Source: CAYMUL01 sp964393605 (GTDB taxonomy: Bacteria > Bacteroidota > Ignavibacteria > Ignavibacteriales > Ignavibacteriaceae). Taken from it: 64,000 nt of DNA. A program made the position numbers and the translations under genes. The stretch lies in assembly GCA_964393605.1 (NCBI GenBank), contig CAYMUL010000011.1, positions 46,015-110,014 on the forward strand. The letters are read 5' to 3'. This document shows positions 9,490 through 19,104 of this stretch, in pieces. How positions within the stretch are numbered: position 1 is the stretch's first letter; the number at the start of each line of letters is the position of its first letter. The notes under the pieces are model-generated. The model searched no databases. It saw only the letters and a program-made list of their open reading frames with translations, and was not told where the DNA came from.

Positions 9490-10378
9490 AAGAATCTTAA
9501 TAATTGGAAGCAACGGAATGCTTGGACAAAGAGTTTATGAATTTTTTTGCAAACTTGATGGCAATACGATTCTTTGTTCTTCTGTTGAAAAAGAATCCAT
9601 ACAGAAAAAAGTTGATTACAAACAAGTTGATATCACCGTCCGCGAAGAAGTGAAAGATTTGATAAATAATTATTATCCCGATGTAATAATTAACACCGCC
9701 GCGTACACAAATGTTGACGGCGCAGAAACGCAGCGCGAACTCGCATGGAAAGCGAACGTCAGAGCTGTAGAATATATTGCGGATGCCGCGCGAGTTATCG
9801 ATGCTCACGTTATTCATATCTCAACCGATTATGTTTTTGATGGCATGGACGGACCATATTCCGAACGCGACAAAGTGAATCCTATTTCTTATTATGGAAG
9901 AACAAAACTCGCGAGTGAGAACGCGCTCAAAATTTCAGGCGCACTTAGCACTGTATTAAGAACGAATGTTTTGTATGGCATCATCACCACCGGAAGATTA
10001 GATTTTGTCAGATGGGTTATTAATTCAATCCGAGGTGGAAAAGAAATTAATATTGTTACGGATCAATTTAACAATCCCACTTTCCTTGATGATCTTGTAC
10101 ACGCAATTAGCAAAGTAATTGCAAAAAAGAAGTTTGGATTATATCATATCGGCGGAAAAGAATTTTTGAATCGTTATGATTTTACACTTCGCATCGCAAA
10201 ATATTTTAAGCTGGATGAAAGTTTTGTAAATCCAATAATAACATCGGAACTAAATCAACCTGCAAAGCGTCCGCTTCGTTCCGGTTTAATCACATTAAAA
10301 GCTGAAACAGAATTAGGATTTAAAGCAATCGCAGTTGAAGAATCTTTTGAAAAGATGCGGAACGAATTAAGTATCTAA
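9464..10378 (+). CDS. RmlD-like dTDP-4-dehydrorhamnose reductase family protein
   Basis: A 304-residue short-chain dehydrogenase/reductase of the RmlD substrate-binding family. The NAD(P)-binding motif is GSNGMLGQ (15-22), the family strand HISTDYVFDG lies at 118-127, and the catalytic pair is Y144-K148 (YYGRTK). Typical members reduce dTDP-4-keto-rhamnose for surface polysaccharide. No rmlA, B or C genes lie nearby, so the precise substrate is open. The gene starts inside the 3' end of the kinase gene. Confidence 0.82.
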   Translation: MLIENYLNKRILIIGSNGMLGQRVYEFFCKLDGNTILCSSVEKESIQKKVDYKQVDITVREEVKDLINNYYPDVIINTAAYTNVDGAETQRELAWKANVRAVEYIADAARVIDAHVIHISTDYVFDGMDGPYSERDKVNPISYYGRTKLASENALKISGALSTVLRTNVLYGIITTGRLDFVRWVINSIRGGKEINIVTDQFNNPTFLDDLVHAISKVIAKKKFGLYHIGGKEFLNRYDFTLRIAKYFKLDESFVNPIITSELNQPAKRPLRSGLITLKAETELGFKAIAVEESFEKMRNELSI

Positions 10379-10522
10379 ATGCGCATGTATGAATGCCACA
10401 TGCAATCATTTTCTTTGTGCAAGTAGTTGCATGCAAAATTATTTTTTATTAAACTGAAATCAGTTTCAAAGAAACTTATTAAATCACTAACACAATCAAA
10501 TCACAAACAAAAGGGTTCAATT

Positions 10523-11746
10523 ATGAAACAACTTTTCGCATTCATGTTCGCAATTCTTTATTGCGGAATTCTTGTTGCACAAGACGGTAGTTCGCTCACG
10601 AGAGGAAGCGTTTATAAAGATGATAAAAACAGTATCGGTCAATATACCGGCGCTGAACAAACCGTTGTATTTCAAGATGACTTTAACGGCGATAACACAG
10701 AGCCGGGATTAACTGCTCGTGGCTGGATTTTCGTTAACGTTGATGGCGGTGGAACAACCACAACAATTCAAGGCTCCTCAACATCTCCTTTTCCTCCTTT
10801 TGAAGGGGCTGGATTTGTTGCCCAAAATTATAACGGTGCAAACGGTTTTTATATCAATCAATGGTTAATTACACCTTCTATTGCTGTCGCCGCAGGCGAT
10901 ACAATGAGTTTTTGGTACAGAGGTACAGGTAGCACATGGCCAGATTCTGTTGCCGTAAAATTCTCTCCAACCGGCGGAAGCACTCCCGCAGATTTTACTG
11001 TTGACTGGGGAAAATCTTTGGTTCCTGCTACATGGACGAGAAAGGTATTTGTTATACCAACCGGTGGTAACGTAAGATTCGCAGTTCAATACTTGATGTA
11101 TGACGGCGGTCCCAGCGGCAATTCCTCTGACTATTGGGGAATGGATATGTTCATGGTTACCGGACCGATTGTTCCTGTAGAATTAGCTTCCTTCACTGCA
11201 AAAGCTAATGAAGATGTTGTGAACTTAAATTGGATTACCGCAACCGAAAAAAATAATAGCGGTTTTCAGGTTGAAAGAAAAATTGACGGCGGAAATTATC
11301 AAGTGCTCGGATTTGTTAACGGCAAAGGCACAACCACCGAACAACAAGAGTACACTTATCGCGATTCCAAACTTGCAAGCGGTAAATATTTCTATCGTTT
11401 GAAACAAGTTGATTTCGATGGTACTTCAACTTACTCGCCAACTGTAGAAGTTGACGTTGTTAACCCAACAGAATTCTCATTGCATCAGAACTATCCAAAT
11501 CCATTCAACCCTTCAACATCAATTAAATTCTCTTTACCTTTCGAGAGCAATATTTCTTTAACAGTTTATAATGCAATCGGTCAGGTTGTTGATGTTATCG
11601 CAAGCGGAAAATATTCTGCAGGCGTTCACACAATTAATTTTGATGCTTCAAAGTTGAACTCAGGAATTTATCTCTATAAATTAAATGCTAACAGCATTGA
11701 TGGTAAAGGTTACACTTTCACAAAGAAGATGATCCTTACGAAGTAA
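10523..11746 (+). CDS. Secreted choice-of-anchor-J-like protein with T9SS sorting domain
   Basis: This protein has 407 residues from the ATG at 10523, chosen because a signal peptide (MKQLFAFMFAILYCGILVAQ) starts there and an AAAGGG box lies just upstream. Residues about 50-210 form a lectin-like beta-sandwich of the cleaved-adhesin/choice-of-anchor-J type (VVFQDDFNGDN, then ITPSIAVAAGDTMSFWYRG). An Fn3-like module (VPVELASFTAKANEDVVNLNW) and the sorting domain (NYPNPFNPSTSIKFSLP, ending FTKKMILTK) follow. No catalytic motif is seen; a carbohydrate- or surface-binding role is likely. A terminator follows at 11794. Confidence 0.82.
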   Translation: MKQLFAFMFAILYCGILVAQDGSSLTRGSVYKDDKNSIGQYTGAEQTVVFQDDFNGDNTEPGLTARGWIFVNVDGGGTTTTIQGSSTSPFPPFEGAGFVAQNYNGANGFYINQWLITPSIAVAAGDTMSFWYRGTGSTWPDSVAVKFSPTGGSTPADFTVDWGKSLVPATWTRKVFVIPTGGNVRFAVQYLMYDGGPSGNSSDYWGMDMFMVTGPIVPVELASFTAKANEDVVNLNWITATEKNNSGFQVERKIDGGNYQVLGFVNGKGTTTEQQEYTYRDSKLASGKYFYRLKQVDFDGTSTYSPTVEVDVVNPTEFSLHQNYPNPFNPSTSIKFSLPFESNISLTVYNAIGQVVDVIASGKYSAGVHTINFDASKLNSGIYLYKLNANSIDGKGYTFTKKMILTK

Positions 11747-11793
11747 TTTGTATTTCGACCAATCACAATTTGATTAGTTGAGATTATGATTTC

Positions 11794-11826
11794 AAAAAGG
11801 TCGGACGTATAGTTCGACCTTTTTTA
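11794..11826 (+). terminator. Rho-independent terminator after the 10523 gene
   Basis: AAAAAGGTCG pairs with CGACCTTTTT around a short loop, followed by a T-run. It lies 48 bases after the stop codon. The A-run on the left arm would also let it stop transcription from the right. Confidence 0.8.
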
Positions 11827-12015
11827 TTTTAAATAAATGAAGTTACGCAATATGAAAAAGGCACACTGATGACGCAGATGCGTAATCTCGATGAGATTAT
11901 TATAAATTAGATTTAGATTGATGCACTACTACTTCATTACAATCGCATTCCTGTTATTTATGGTCTTTCAGTCATGAAGAGAAAATGTCAAAGCAAGTAA
12001 TGACCTTCATAAAAA

Positions 12016-13072
12016 AACCTCGTAGAGGTTTAATTATTGTAGAACTATGAACAACCGAATAGAATAAATCCTCGTAGAGGATTCACAAGAGGAAATACTC
12101 TTGCAGAATTTTAATTTGAAGTTGTCAACGAATAGAAATAATAATGAATCCCCAACGGGAATTAACATTGCGGGGACGAGAGTTGTTACAATAATAAATC
12201 CTCTACGAGGATTTTGAAAACGAATAAAATATTTGTGCGACATTCTAATCATGAAATATTTTATTAAATGAAAGATAAAATTGAGCTACACAGACTGACA
12301 ACAAACCTCCTCAAACCTCGTAGAGGATTCACATGGGGAAATACTCTTGCAGAATTTTAATTTGAAGTTGTCAACGAATAGAAATAATAATGAATCCCCT
12401 ACGGGGATTAAGATTGCGGGGACGAGAGTTGTTACAATAATACATCCTCTACGAGGATTATGAAAACGGATAAAATATTGCGCTCTTTTTAATTCACGAA
12501 ATTATTTATCAAAATGAAAAATAAAATTGAGAAACACAGACTGACAACAAACCTCCTCAAACCTCGTAGAGGTTTAATTATTGTAGAACTATGAACAACC
12601 GAATAGAATAAATCCTCGTAGAGGATTCACAAGAGGAAATACTCTTGCAGAATTTTAATTTGAAGTTGTCAACGAATAGAAATAATAATGAATCCCCTAC
12701 GGGGATTAAGATTGCGGGGACGAGAGTTGTTACAATAATACATCCTCTACGAGGATTATGAAAACGGATAAAATATTGCGCTCTTTTTAATTCACGAAAT
12801 TATTTATCAAAATGAAAAATAAAATTGAGAAACACAGACTGACAACAAACCTCCTCAAACCTCGTAGAGGTTTAATTATTGTAGAACTATGAACAACCGA
12901 ATAGAATAAATNNNNNNNNNNNNNNNNNNNNNNNNNNNNNNNNNNNNNNNNNNNNNNNNNNNNNNNNNNNNNNNNNNNNNNNNNNNNNNNNNNNNNNNNN
13001 NNNNNNNNNNNTATTGTAGAACTATGAACAACCGAATAGAATAAATCCTCGTAGAGGATTCACAAGGGGAAA
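12016..13072. repeat. Hairpin-rich tandem repeat array, 298-bp unit, broken by a scaffold gap
   Basis: Units start at 12016, 12314, 12560 and 12858, with a final partial unit entering after the gap at 13012. The period is 298 bp; the second unit is 246 bp because 52 bases between two CCTCGTAGAGG motifs are missing, as if recombined out. Each full unit carries four small hairpins, all with GTA or TAC at the centre: AACCTCgtaGAGGTT, ATCCTCgtaGAGGAT, AATCCCCtacGGGGATT and ATCCTCtacGAGGAT. No convincing coding frame runs through it. The flanks (11827-12015 and 13073-13186) hold no gene, apart from a CACACTGATGACGCAG piece at about 11862 that resembles the element at 34019. Confidence 0.9.
12912..13011. 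other. 100-N assembly gap inside the tandem repeat
   Basis: Exactly 100 N, the usual placeholder for a gap of unknown size. From the 298-bp period, the missing sequence should be about 263 bp plus a whole number of repeat units. Confidence 0.98.
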
Positions 13073-13186
13073 TCTGATGTGATGCAACTTGCAATAAGCA
13101 CAAAAGATCGAGATAATTTTTTTATACTTGCTATGAACTTGTAGTAAAGAATCAATCTTCCAAAGGGTTATTTATTATTCGCATCA

Positions 13187-14185
13187 TCAATCATCCTCAT
13201 GAATTTTTACGATTGGCTTGCCTGTCAAGCGTGAAGCCGACCAATCAAGTGTTTTTGTTTTCAGTTCACTTCTTTCAGAACATTCCTTGTAGCTACAATA
13301 TTTGCAAAGGTCTGGCAAACAATAATCGAGATGAATTTTTATCTCAGCATTTTTTGAAATTTCTTTAATTGCCGAATCTAAAAAGGAATCCTCATCATGC
13401 GATTGTTTTATTGTAAAAAAGAAGGGAAGAACGAGATGCATATCAATAAATATTCTTTCCCCAGATTTCCAAAAACGTAAGTGATGCACATCAACCCAAT
13501 AATTTTTTTTGATTGATCCAATTTTTACGACAATTTCATTTAACATTTCAGTGTCAGTCTCATGCATCAATCCGCCAACCGATTCACGAATAAGTTTATA
13601 ACCTGTAAATATTATATTGAATGCAATTAAGATTGCTACAACCGGATCGAGTATAACATAATCGGTGAGCAATACAAGTAACAAGCCAACCACAACGGCA
13701 AGACTTGTGATTGAATCAGTTAAAACATGTCTCCCATCAGCAACGAGTGTTAATGAATTTGTTCGCTTTCCGGTATTGATTAAAAAAAATCCGAGAAAAA
13801 AATTCACAACTCCTGCAAAGAGAATGATCCAAAAACCTAAATCAAGTTCCTCTAATACAATACCAACGATAAATGCGTGCGCAGCATTGTAAATAATAGC
13901 TGCTGCGGCTATTATGATTAATAATCCTTCAAGCCCTGCAGAAAAATATTCTATGTTTCCATGTCCATAAGGATGCGAATCATCCGCAGGTTCTAAACTT
14001 AAATAGATGCTGAAAAGTGCCATGCTCGTTGCTGCGATGTGTACGACGGACTCTAACGCATCAGAAAAAATTGCGGCGGAATTCGTAATCATGTATGCAC
14101 CCATTTTGAAAACGAACATTCCTAATCCAATCACCAGTGAAATGATTGCCGCTCTCTTTTTTATTTTCGCTTCATGTTGTTTCAT
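13187..14185 (-). CDS. Cation diffusion facilitator (CDF) metal transporter
   Basis: This 332-residue CDF protein has six predicted membrane helices, then a cytoplasmic domain from about residue 210. It exports divalent cations by proton antiport. The transport site on helix 5 keeps H153xxxD157 (GRHVLTDS). Helix 2 has D42ALE45SVVH49, giving E45/H49 where the YiiP type has two Asp. After the usual ferredoxin-like domain a Cys-rich tail (YCLPDLCKYCSYKEC) adds a likely extra metal site. Fe, Zn, Co or Mn cannot be distinguished. The gene stands alone, convergent with the repeat array. Confidence 0.88.
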   Translation of the reverse strand: MKQHEAKIKKRAAIISLVIGLGMFVFKMGAYMITNSAAIFSDALESVVHIAATSMALFSIYLSLEPADDSHPYGHGNIEYFSAGLEGLLIIIAAAAIIYNAAHAFIVGIVLEELDLGFWIILFAGVVNFFLGFFLINTGKRTNSLTLVADGRHVLTDSITSLAVVVGLLLVLLTDYVILDPVVAILIAFNIIFTGYKLIRESVGGLMHETDTEMLNEIVVKIGSIKKNYWVDVHHLRFWKSGERIFIDMHLVLPFFFTIKQSHDEDSFLDSAIKEISKNAEIKIHLDYCLPDLCKYCSYKECSERSELKTKTLDWSASRLTGKPIVKIHEDD

Positions 14186-14484
14186 TGTGAATCTTGAATA
14201 TAAAAAAATTGTTAGGATTGAATTGAATTTTTATCATTAATGAGGATGGCAATATTGTAAAATGTTACTCAATTTTTGTTGAAACTTATCTTAAAAATCT
14301 TTAAAAGAGAACTAAAAAAAAACTTGCTTTAAAATTATAAAATGTTTAATGTTGCCGCGAATATATCGAATAAAATTGAATTCAACCCTTGTACAAAAAA
14401 AATTTGGTAAGAACTTTACCGAATGAATAATTAAAATCTTAATCAACTAATTAACTAACTTATTAATCATGTAAGGGCTCAATC

Positions 14485-17334
14485 ATGACGAAAAAACTTC
14501 TACTTTCAGCTCTGTTTGTGCTTGCGCTGTTTTCAAACACATTAGCGCAAAGTTCTGCAGAGATCAGTCCATACATAAACTCTCAGTCGATCATTAAACA
14601 AGATGCAAGAACGATTGAAGCTTTATGGGACGTACAATTCAATTACGACTTGCAAGCGGCAAGCGGCGGTTCGCTTGGAAAAGCGGCTGTTGTATATCTC
14701 CCCCCACCTATTGACAAAATCTGGGTTGGATATTGGAACACTGCTGTCAGTACATACATTCTCGTATTCAATACTGCCGGTGTGAGAGTTGATTCCTTCT
14801 CACTTCCTCAATCAGGTTGGAGATGTTTCACTTTCGACGGAACACATGTGTACGGCGGAAACAACACAACCACAATCCAAAAAATTGATCCGGTAACAAG
14901 AACGATTGTCGGAACTGTTCCGGCTCCTCAAACTGTTCGTTACTTAACATATGATCAAACCGCTAATGGCGGCGCAGGCGGAATGTGGCTCGGTAACTTT
15001 TCAACCAATCTTCAATTGATTAGTATGACAGGTGCTACATTACAAACATGGCCTTATGCCGGCCTTGGTGTTACAAGTATTTATGGTGCCGCATTCGATC
15101 CGATTTCTATCGGCGGACCTTTCCTCTGGCTTTGGGGACAAGGTACAGGCGCTGGAACACCTCAAAATATTGTTCAGGTAAATCCTGCTACAGGCCTTCC
15201 AACAGGTGTATCGCATGACGCTGTATTAGATGTTGGTGTTGGTAATGCTCAAGCGATTGCAGGCGGACTTGCGCTAGGCGTAAATATGGTTCCTGGCTTT
15301 GCATCTCTGCTCGGTGTTCTTCAAGGAACTCCCGATAGATTGTTTGCTTACGAACTTCGTGCTTTAGATGCAGGCGTGCTTCAACCATTTAATTTAACAA
15401 GTCCTCCGAATGGTTCAAGACTTGTTTCGTTCCCAAACTCATCAACTCCTTTCACAATTACATGGGATACTTCCAGAGCAAATGCAACTTATAAATTCAT
15501 CATGTCGCAAGGAACAAATGTATTGTTGGTTGAACCGACCGGTGTAAATAACATTACACACACACTCGGTGATCTTGATATTTTACTTGCAGGCTTCGGT
15601 TTGAATCCCGGAGATTCCATTATAGTGAATTGGGACGTTTGGGCTTTTAGAAATAATATGCCTACAAACGATTCCTTAAAATCTACTAACGGACCATGGA
15701 CTGTAACTTTGAAACGTGGTGTTCCGGTTGCAGGACCTTTCAACCTTTTGACTCCTCCGAACAACACAACAATTGTTACTTCTGTATTCAATCCCGGACC
15801 CGTAAGTTTCACATGGTCAAGTTCAGGACCAGGATTAAAATATAGATGGAAATTCGGACCGTCTGTCGAGAATAGTGAAACCGTACCGCATTTGGTGTTC
15901 CCATCAGATGGCGGCGGATATGGAACTTCATTTACAATTCCTAATGCGGCATTAGATGGTATCCTTGCAGGTGCCGGTTTATTACCCGGTGATTCCGCTT
16001 CAGGTGTTTGGGCTGTCTACGCAAGTGCAGGTCCAAACGATTCCCTCAAATCAGTTGAAACCTGGAATATAACTTTCAAAAGACAACCAAAAGGTGAAAA
16101 CCTTATTGCTTATGATTCTTCCTCAGCGAACGGAAGAATATGTAAAGATTCAGTCGTTATGGCTATGAATATTTTAGGACAGACATTCGACCTCTTCAAC
16201 CGCGGCGGAAATACTTCAGTAAATGCTCTTCCGATGCGTGGCTATAAGAGAGTAATTTGGCTTGGAACGGCAACAAGTACTTCATCTCCCGCTCAAAGAG
16301 ATTCATTGAAAGCATATATGAATAACCCCCCTCCGACACATAGATCGAAGGTTATTATCTTTGCCGAAGATTTTGGTTACATGCATGGAAGAACCGGCTC
16401 TACAGTTTTAGATCTCGATATGTGTAATAACTATCTCGGTTGGAATTATGTAGCCGATCGTCCGCCATCAGGTGCGGCACAAGGGCTTGTAGGAGATTAC
16501 TTGAACTATACTCAAACCGATTCAACAATTGGTACATGGCCCGATGTATTAAGTCAGTTTGATCCTGCAACAACGCATAACCTTTACAGATATCGTTCGG
16601 ATAACACTGTTCACGGTATTGGTAAAGTTGGCGCAACGTGGAATGCGGTAACATTTGCTACAGATGCACATGCACTCAGAAGAGCAGTTGATAGCCCACC
16701 TGGTTCTCCGATTATCAGAATGTTAGCTGGCGGATTGCTTTATGTTGATACCGATGGACAAGTTCCTGTTGAACTTACTTCCTTTACTGCATCAACCAGC
16801 GGTTCAACAATCACATTGAATTGGGCAACTGCTACTGAACTCAACAACAAAGGTTTCGAGATTGAAAGAAAGATGAATGACGGTTCTTTCGCTCAAATCG
16901 GTTTTGTGAACGGAAACGGAACTACCGTTGAGCCGAAGAATTATTCATTCATTGATAATCCCGGCGCAGGTGTTCATATCTACAGATTAAAACAAGTTGA
17001 CTTCGACGGAAGTTTTGAATATAGCAATGAAGTTGAAGTGGAAATAGAAGTTCCGGCAGAGTTCTCGCTCGGTCAGAATTATCCGAATCCATTCAACCCG
17101 TCAACCACAATTAATTTTGGTTTGGCTGTTGATTCAAAAGTAACGATGAAGTTATTCAACACACTCGGACAAGAGATTGCAACACTTGTGAACGAAAGTA
17201 TGCAAGCAGGCAATCACAAATATGAATTTAATGGAAAAAATTTCGTTAGCGGAGTCTACTTCTATCAAATAGAAGCAAGAGGAGTTGACGGAAGGAATTT
17301 CAGTTCAATAAAGAAATTACTTCTCTTAAAGTAA
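14485..17334 (+). CDS. Large secreted T9SS-sorted protein with N-terminal propeller-like and Fn3-like domains
   Basis: This 949-residue protein has a signal peptide (MTKKLLLSALFVLALFSNTLAQ). Residues about 45-300 resemble a beta-propeller (repeated IDPVTRTIVGTV, LQLISMTG, GGPFLWLWGQG). Two related Ig/SusE-like sandwich modules follow (about 302-410 and 412-530; each with PPN, a WDTSRA or WSSSGP strand, NPGDS or LPGDS, and NDSLKS). A Rossmann-like segment (about 535-690; FGYMHGRTGS) leads to an Fn3 module and the sorting domain (NYPNPFNPST). The function is unknown. An equally long paralogue is encoded on the other strand at 37028. The leader GTAAGGGCTCAATC before the ATG is shared with that paralogue. 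Confidence 0.85.
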   Translation: MTKKLLLSALFVLALFSNTLAQSSAEISPYINSQSIIKQDARTIEALWDVQFNYDLQAASGGSLGKAAVVYLPPPIDKIWVGYWNTAVSTYILVFNTAGVRVDSFSLPQSGWRCFTFDGTHVYGGNNTTTIQKIDPVTRTIVGTVPAPQTVRYLTYDQTANGGAGGMWLGNFSTNLQLISMTGATLQTWPYAGLGVTSIYGAAFDPISIGGPFLWLWGQGTGAGTPQNIVQVNPATGLPTGVSHDAVLDVGVGNAQAIAGGLALGVNMVPGFASLLGVLQGTPDRLFAYELRALDAGVLQPFNLTSPPNGSRLVSFPNSSTPFTITWDTSRANATYKFIMSQGTNVLLVEPTGVNNITHTLGDLDILLAGFGLNPGDSIIVNWDVWAFRNNMPTNDSLKSTNGPWTVTLKRGVPVAGPFNLLTPPNNTTIVTSVFNPGPVSFTWSSSGPGLKYRWKFGPSVENSETVPHLVFPSDGGGYGTSFTIPNAALDGILAGAGLLPGDSASGVWAVYASAGPNDSLKSVETWNITFKRQPKGENLIAYDSSSANGRICKDSVVMAMNILGQTFDLFNRGGNTSVNALPMRGYKRVIWLGTATSTSSPAQRDSLKAYMNNPPPTHRSKVIIFAEDFGYMHGRTGSTVLDLDMCNNYLGWNYVADRPPSGAAQGLVGDYLNYTQTDSTIGTWPDVLSQFDPATTHNLYRYRSDNTVHGIGKVGATWNAVTFATDAHALRRAVDSPPGSPIIRMLAGGLLYVDTDGQVPVELTSFTASTSGSTITLNWATATELNNKGFEIERKMNDGSFAQIGFVNGNGTTVEPKNYSFIDNPGAGVHIYRLKQVDFDGSFEYSNEVEVEIEVPAEFSLGQNYPNPFNPSTTINFGLAVDSKVTMKLFNTLGQEIATLVNESMQAGNHKYEFNGKNFVSGVYFYQIEARGVDGRNFSSIKKLLLLK
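16781..17149 (+). repeat. 369-bp exact repeat, copy 1 (Fn3 plus start of sorting domain)
   Basis: Read base by base, this segment is identical to 18192-18560 in the next gene. It encodes the Fn3-like module and the first part of the T9SS sorting domain; the two genes differ on both sides. Confidence 0.93.
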
Positions 17335-17352
17335 TCTTCTTAAAAAATTCTC

Positions 17353-17386
17353 AAGCCCGGTTGGTCATACCTTCCGGGCTTTTTTA
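17353..17386 (+). terminator. Rho-independent terminator after the 14485 gene
   Basis: AAGCCCGG pairs with CCGGGCTT across a 13-base loop and ends in a T-run, 18 bases after the stop. Confidence 0.85.
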
Positions 17387-17473
17387 TTTGTCATTGGTTT
17401 TGAAAAAATATAAATTAGAATCGGAATTCAATTTTGAGATAGATAAATATTTTATTAATAAAGGAGTTAACTC

Positions 17474-18754
17474 ATGAAAAGAATTTTACAATTTTCCGCG
17501 TTTTTTTTTGTTTCGACATTTTTATTTTGCGCCATTACAAATGCGCAATCAGATGATCGCTCAAATAGTGCAATCGAAGACACATCATTAAGCGTGGTTG
17601 TACCCAACGCATATAATGCAACGCCAGGCACTGCTTCATTTACGGGACCATTCGCAACTACTGCGCGAACTTACCAATTACTCATTCATCAAGATCAATT
17701 AGCCGAGCTTGTAGGAAAATCTCTTACATCGATAGACTTTCGATTACCGACAAGTGCTACAGCCGCATGGCCAGCCGCTCCGGTGGAAGTTACTTCTTAC
17801 GATATTTATCTAAGCGAAAGCGTTCCGCCTGCAAATAGGAGTTTAACCTTTGCACAAAATGTTGTTGGAGTGCAAACACAAGTTCGTACCGGAACATTGA
17901 GCATACATGAAAATTCCTACCCTTTCGGCGGTTCTCCAAATGCATGGGGGAGTGGAATCGATTTTATTAATCCATATTTATATCCCGGCGGACACCTACT
18001 TATTGAGATTCGACATACCGGTTACACCGGCACTTCGCGTGCTGTCGATGCAATCGGTACCACCGTACCCGGCTATGCAACACAATTTAGTGCCGCATGG
18101 GCTTCGGGTAATACTGCCACGAGTGGCTCACAAGGAAATTTTGCAGTCGTAAAAATTAATGGTACAGATGTAATACCCGTCGAACTTTCTTCCTTTACTG
18201 CATCAACCAGCGGTTCAACAATCACATTGAATTGGGCAACTGCTACTGAACTCAACAACAAAGGTTTCGAGATTGAAAGAAAGATGAATGACGGTTCTTT
18301 CGCTCAAATCGGTTTTGTGAACGGAAACGGAACTACCGTTGAGCCGAAGAATTATTCATTCATTGATAATCCCGGCGCAGGTGTTCATATCTACAGATTA
18401 AAACAAGTTGACTTCGACGGAAGTTTTGAATATAGCAATGAAGTTGAAGTGGAAATAGAAGTTCCGGCAGAGTTCTCGCTCGGTCAGAATTATCCGAATC
18501 CATTCAACCCGTCAACCACAATTAATTTTGGTTTGGCTGTTGATTCAAAAGTAACGATGATATTATTTAATTCATTAGGAGAAGTTGTTGCAACATTGAT
18601 TAACAACGAATTTAAAGAAGCAGGTTATCACAATTATCAATTATCCACTATCAATTATCAATTACCAAGCGGTGTTTATTTTTATCAAATAGAAGCAAGA
18701 GGAGTTGACGGAAAGAATTTCAGTTCCGCAAAAAAACTTATTCTGATGAAGTAA
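17474..18754 (+). CDS. Secreted protein of unknown function with Fn3-like and T9SS sorting domains
   Basis: The 426 residues start with a signal peptide (MKRILQFSAFFFVSTFLFCAITNAQ) at the ATG 17474, which follows AAAGGAGTTAACTC, a good ribosome binding site. Residues 40-230 form an unrecognised beta-rich domain (YQLLIHQDQLAELVGKSL, then VTSYDIYLSES, GGHLLIEIRHTG). The Fn3 module and the first part of the sorting domain (18192-18560) are identical at DNA level to the preceding gene. The last 60 residues instead match the 40335-42146 gene, so the C terminus is a mosaic. No active-site motif was seen. Confidence 0.82.
   Translation: MKRILQFSAFFFVSTFLFCAITNAQSDDRSNSAIEDTSLSVVVPNAYNATPGTASFTGPFATTARTYQLLIHQDQLAELVGKSLTSIDFRLPTSATAAWPAAPVEVTSYDIYLSESVPPANRSLTFAQNVVGVQTQVRTGTLSIHENSYPFGGSPNAWGSGIDFINPYLYPGGHLLIEIRHTGYTGTSRAVDAIGTTVPGYATQFSAAWASGNTATSGSQGNFAVVKINGTDVIPVELSSFTASTSGSTITLNWATATELNNKGFEIERKMNDGSFAQIGFVNGNGTTVEPKNYSFIDNPGAGVHIYRLKQVDFDGSFEYSNEVEVEIEVPAEFSLGQNYPNPFNPSTTINFGLAVDSKVTMILFNSLGEVVATLINNEFKEAGYHNYQLSTINYQLPSGVYFYQIEARGVDGKNFSSAKKLILMK
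18192..18560 (+). repeat. 369-bp exact repeat, copy 2
   Basis: This is the second copy of 16781-17149, at a constant offset of 1411 bases and without a visible mismatch. Confidence 0.93.
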
Positions 18755-18772
18755 TTTCATAATTCCATACTT

Positions 18773-18812
18773 TAAAAAAGCCCGGTAGGATTTTCTTCCT
18801 ATCGGGTTTTTT
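18773..18812 (+). terminator. Rho-independent terminator shared with the 40335 gene
   Basis: GCCCGGTAGGA pairs with TCCTATCGGG around TTTTCT, with A and T runs on either side. The same stem, and the spacer back to the stop codon, occur inverted at 40277-40316. Confidence 0.85.
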
Positions 18813-19104
18813 ATTTGGAGGAAATTTAGAACAATACCAACCTGTATTTCTTATCGAGCAGGGTATATCAGAATTGATTTTTATTTGAGTTTCTTCTTAG
18901 CATCATATCCCTAAAATCATAAAGCGGCACATCAGAACTCCGATAATCTCATTCTGCAAACGTGCCTCACAATGAGACGGAAAATTTATTCAAACGTTAA
19001 AAATTCCCTCAAAACAAACGAAAAAGCAAGATTTTTCTGTGGCATAATTAATGATTGTAGAAGCCCAAATTTTCTAATTATCATTAATTTAAAGGAATAA
19101 CAGA

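Noticed and set aside
12016..13072. Repeat array as a CRISPR
   Set aside because: The unit is 298 bp with no short repeats separated by unique spacers, and no cas genes are near.
12034..13103. Short ORFs through the repeat array (12034-12252 and 12876-13103, minus strand)
   Set aside because: They follow the repeat and the second crosses the N gap. No protein-like composition or ribosome binding site.
19040..19070. TGGCATAATTAATGATTG as a sigma-54 promoter
   Set aside because: The -12 GC element is missing at the required spacing.
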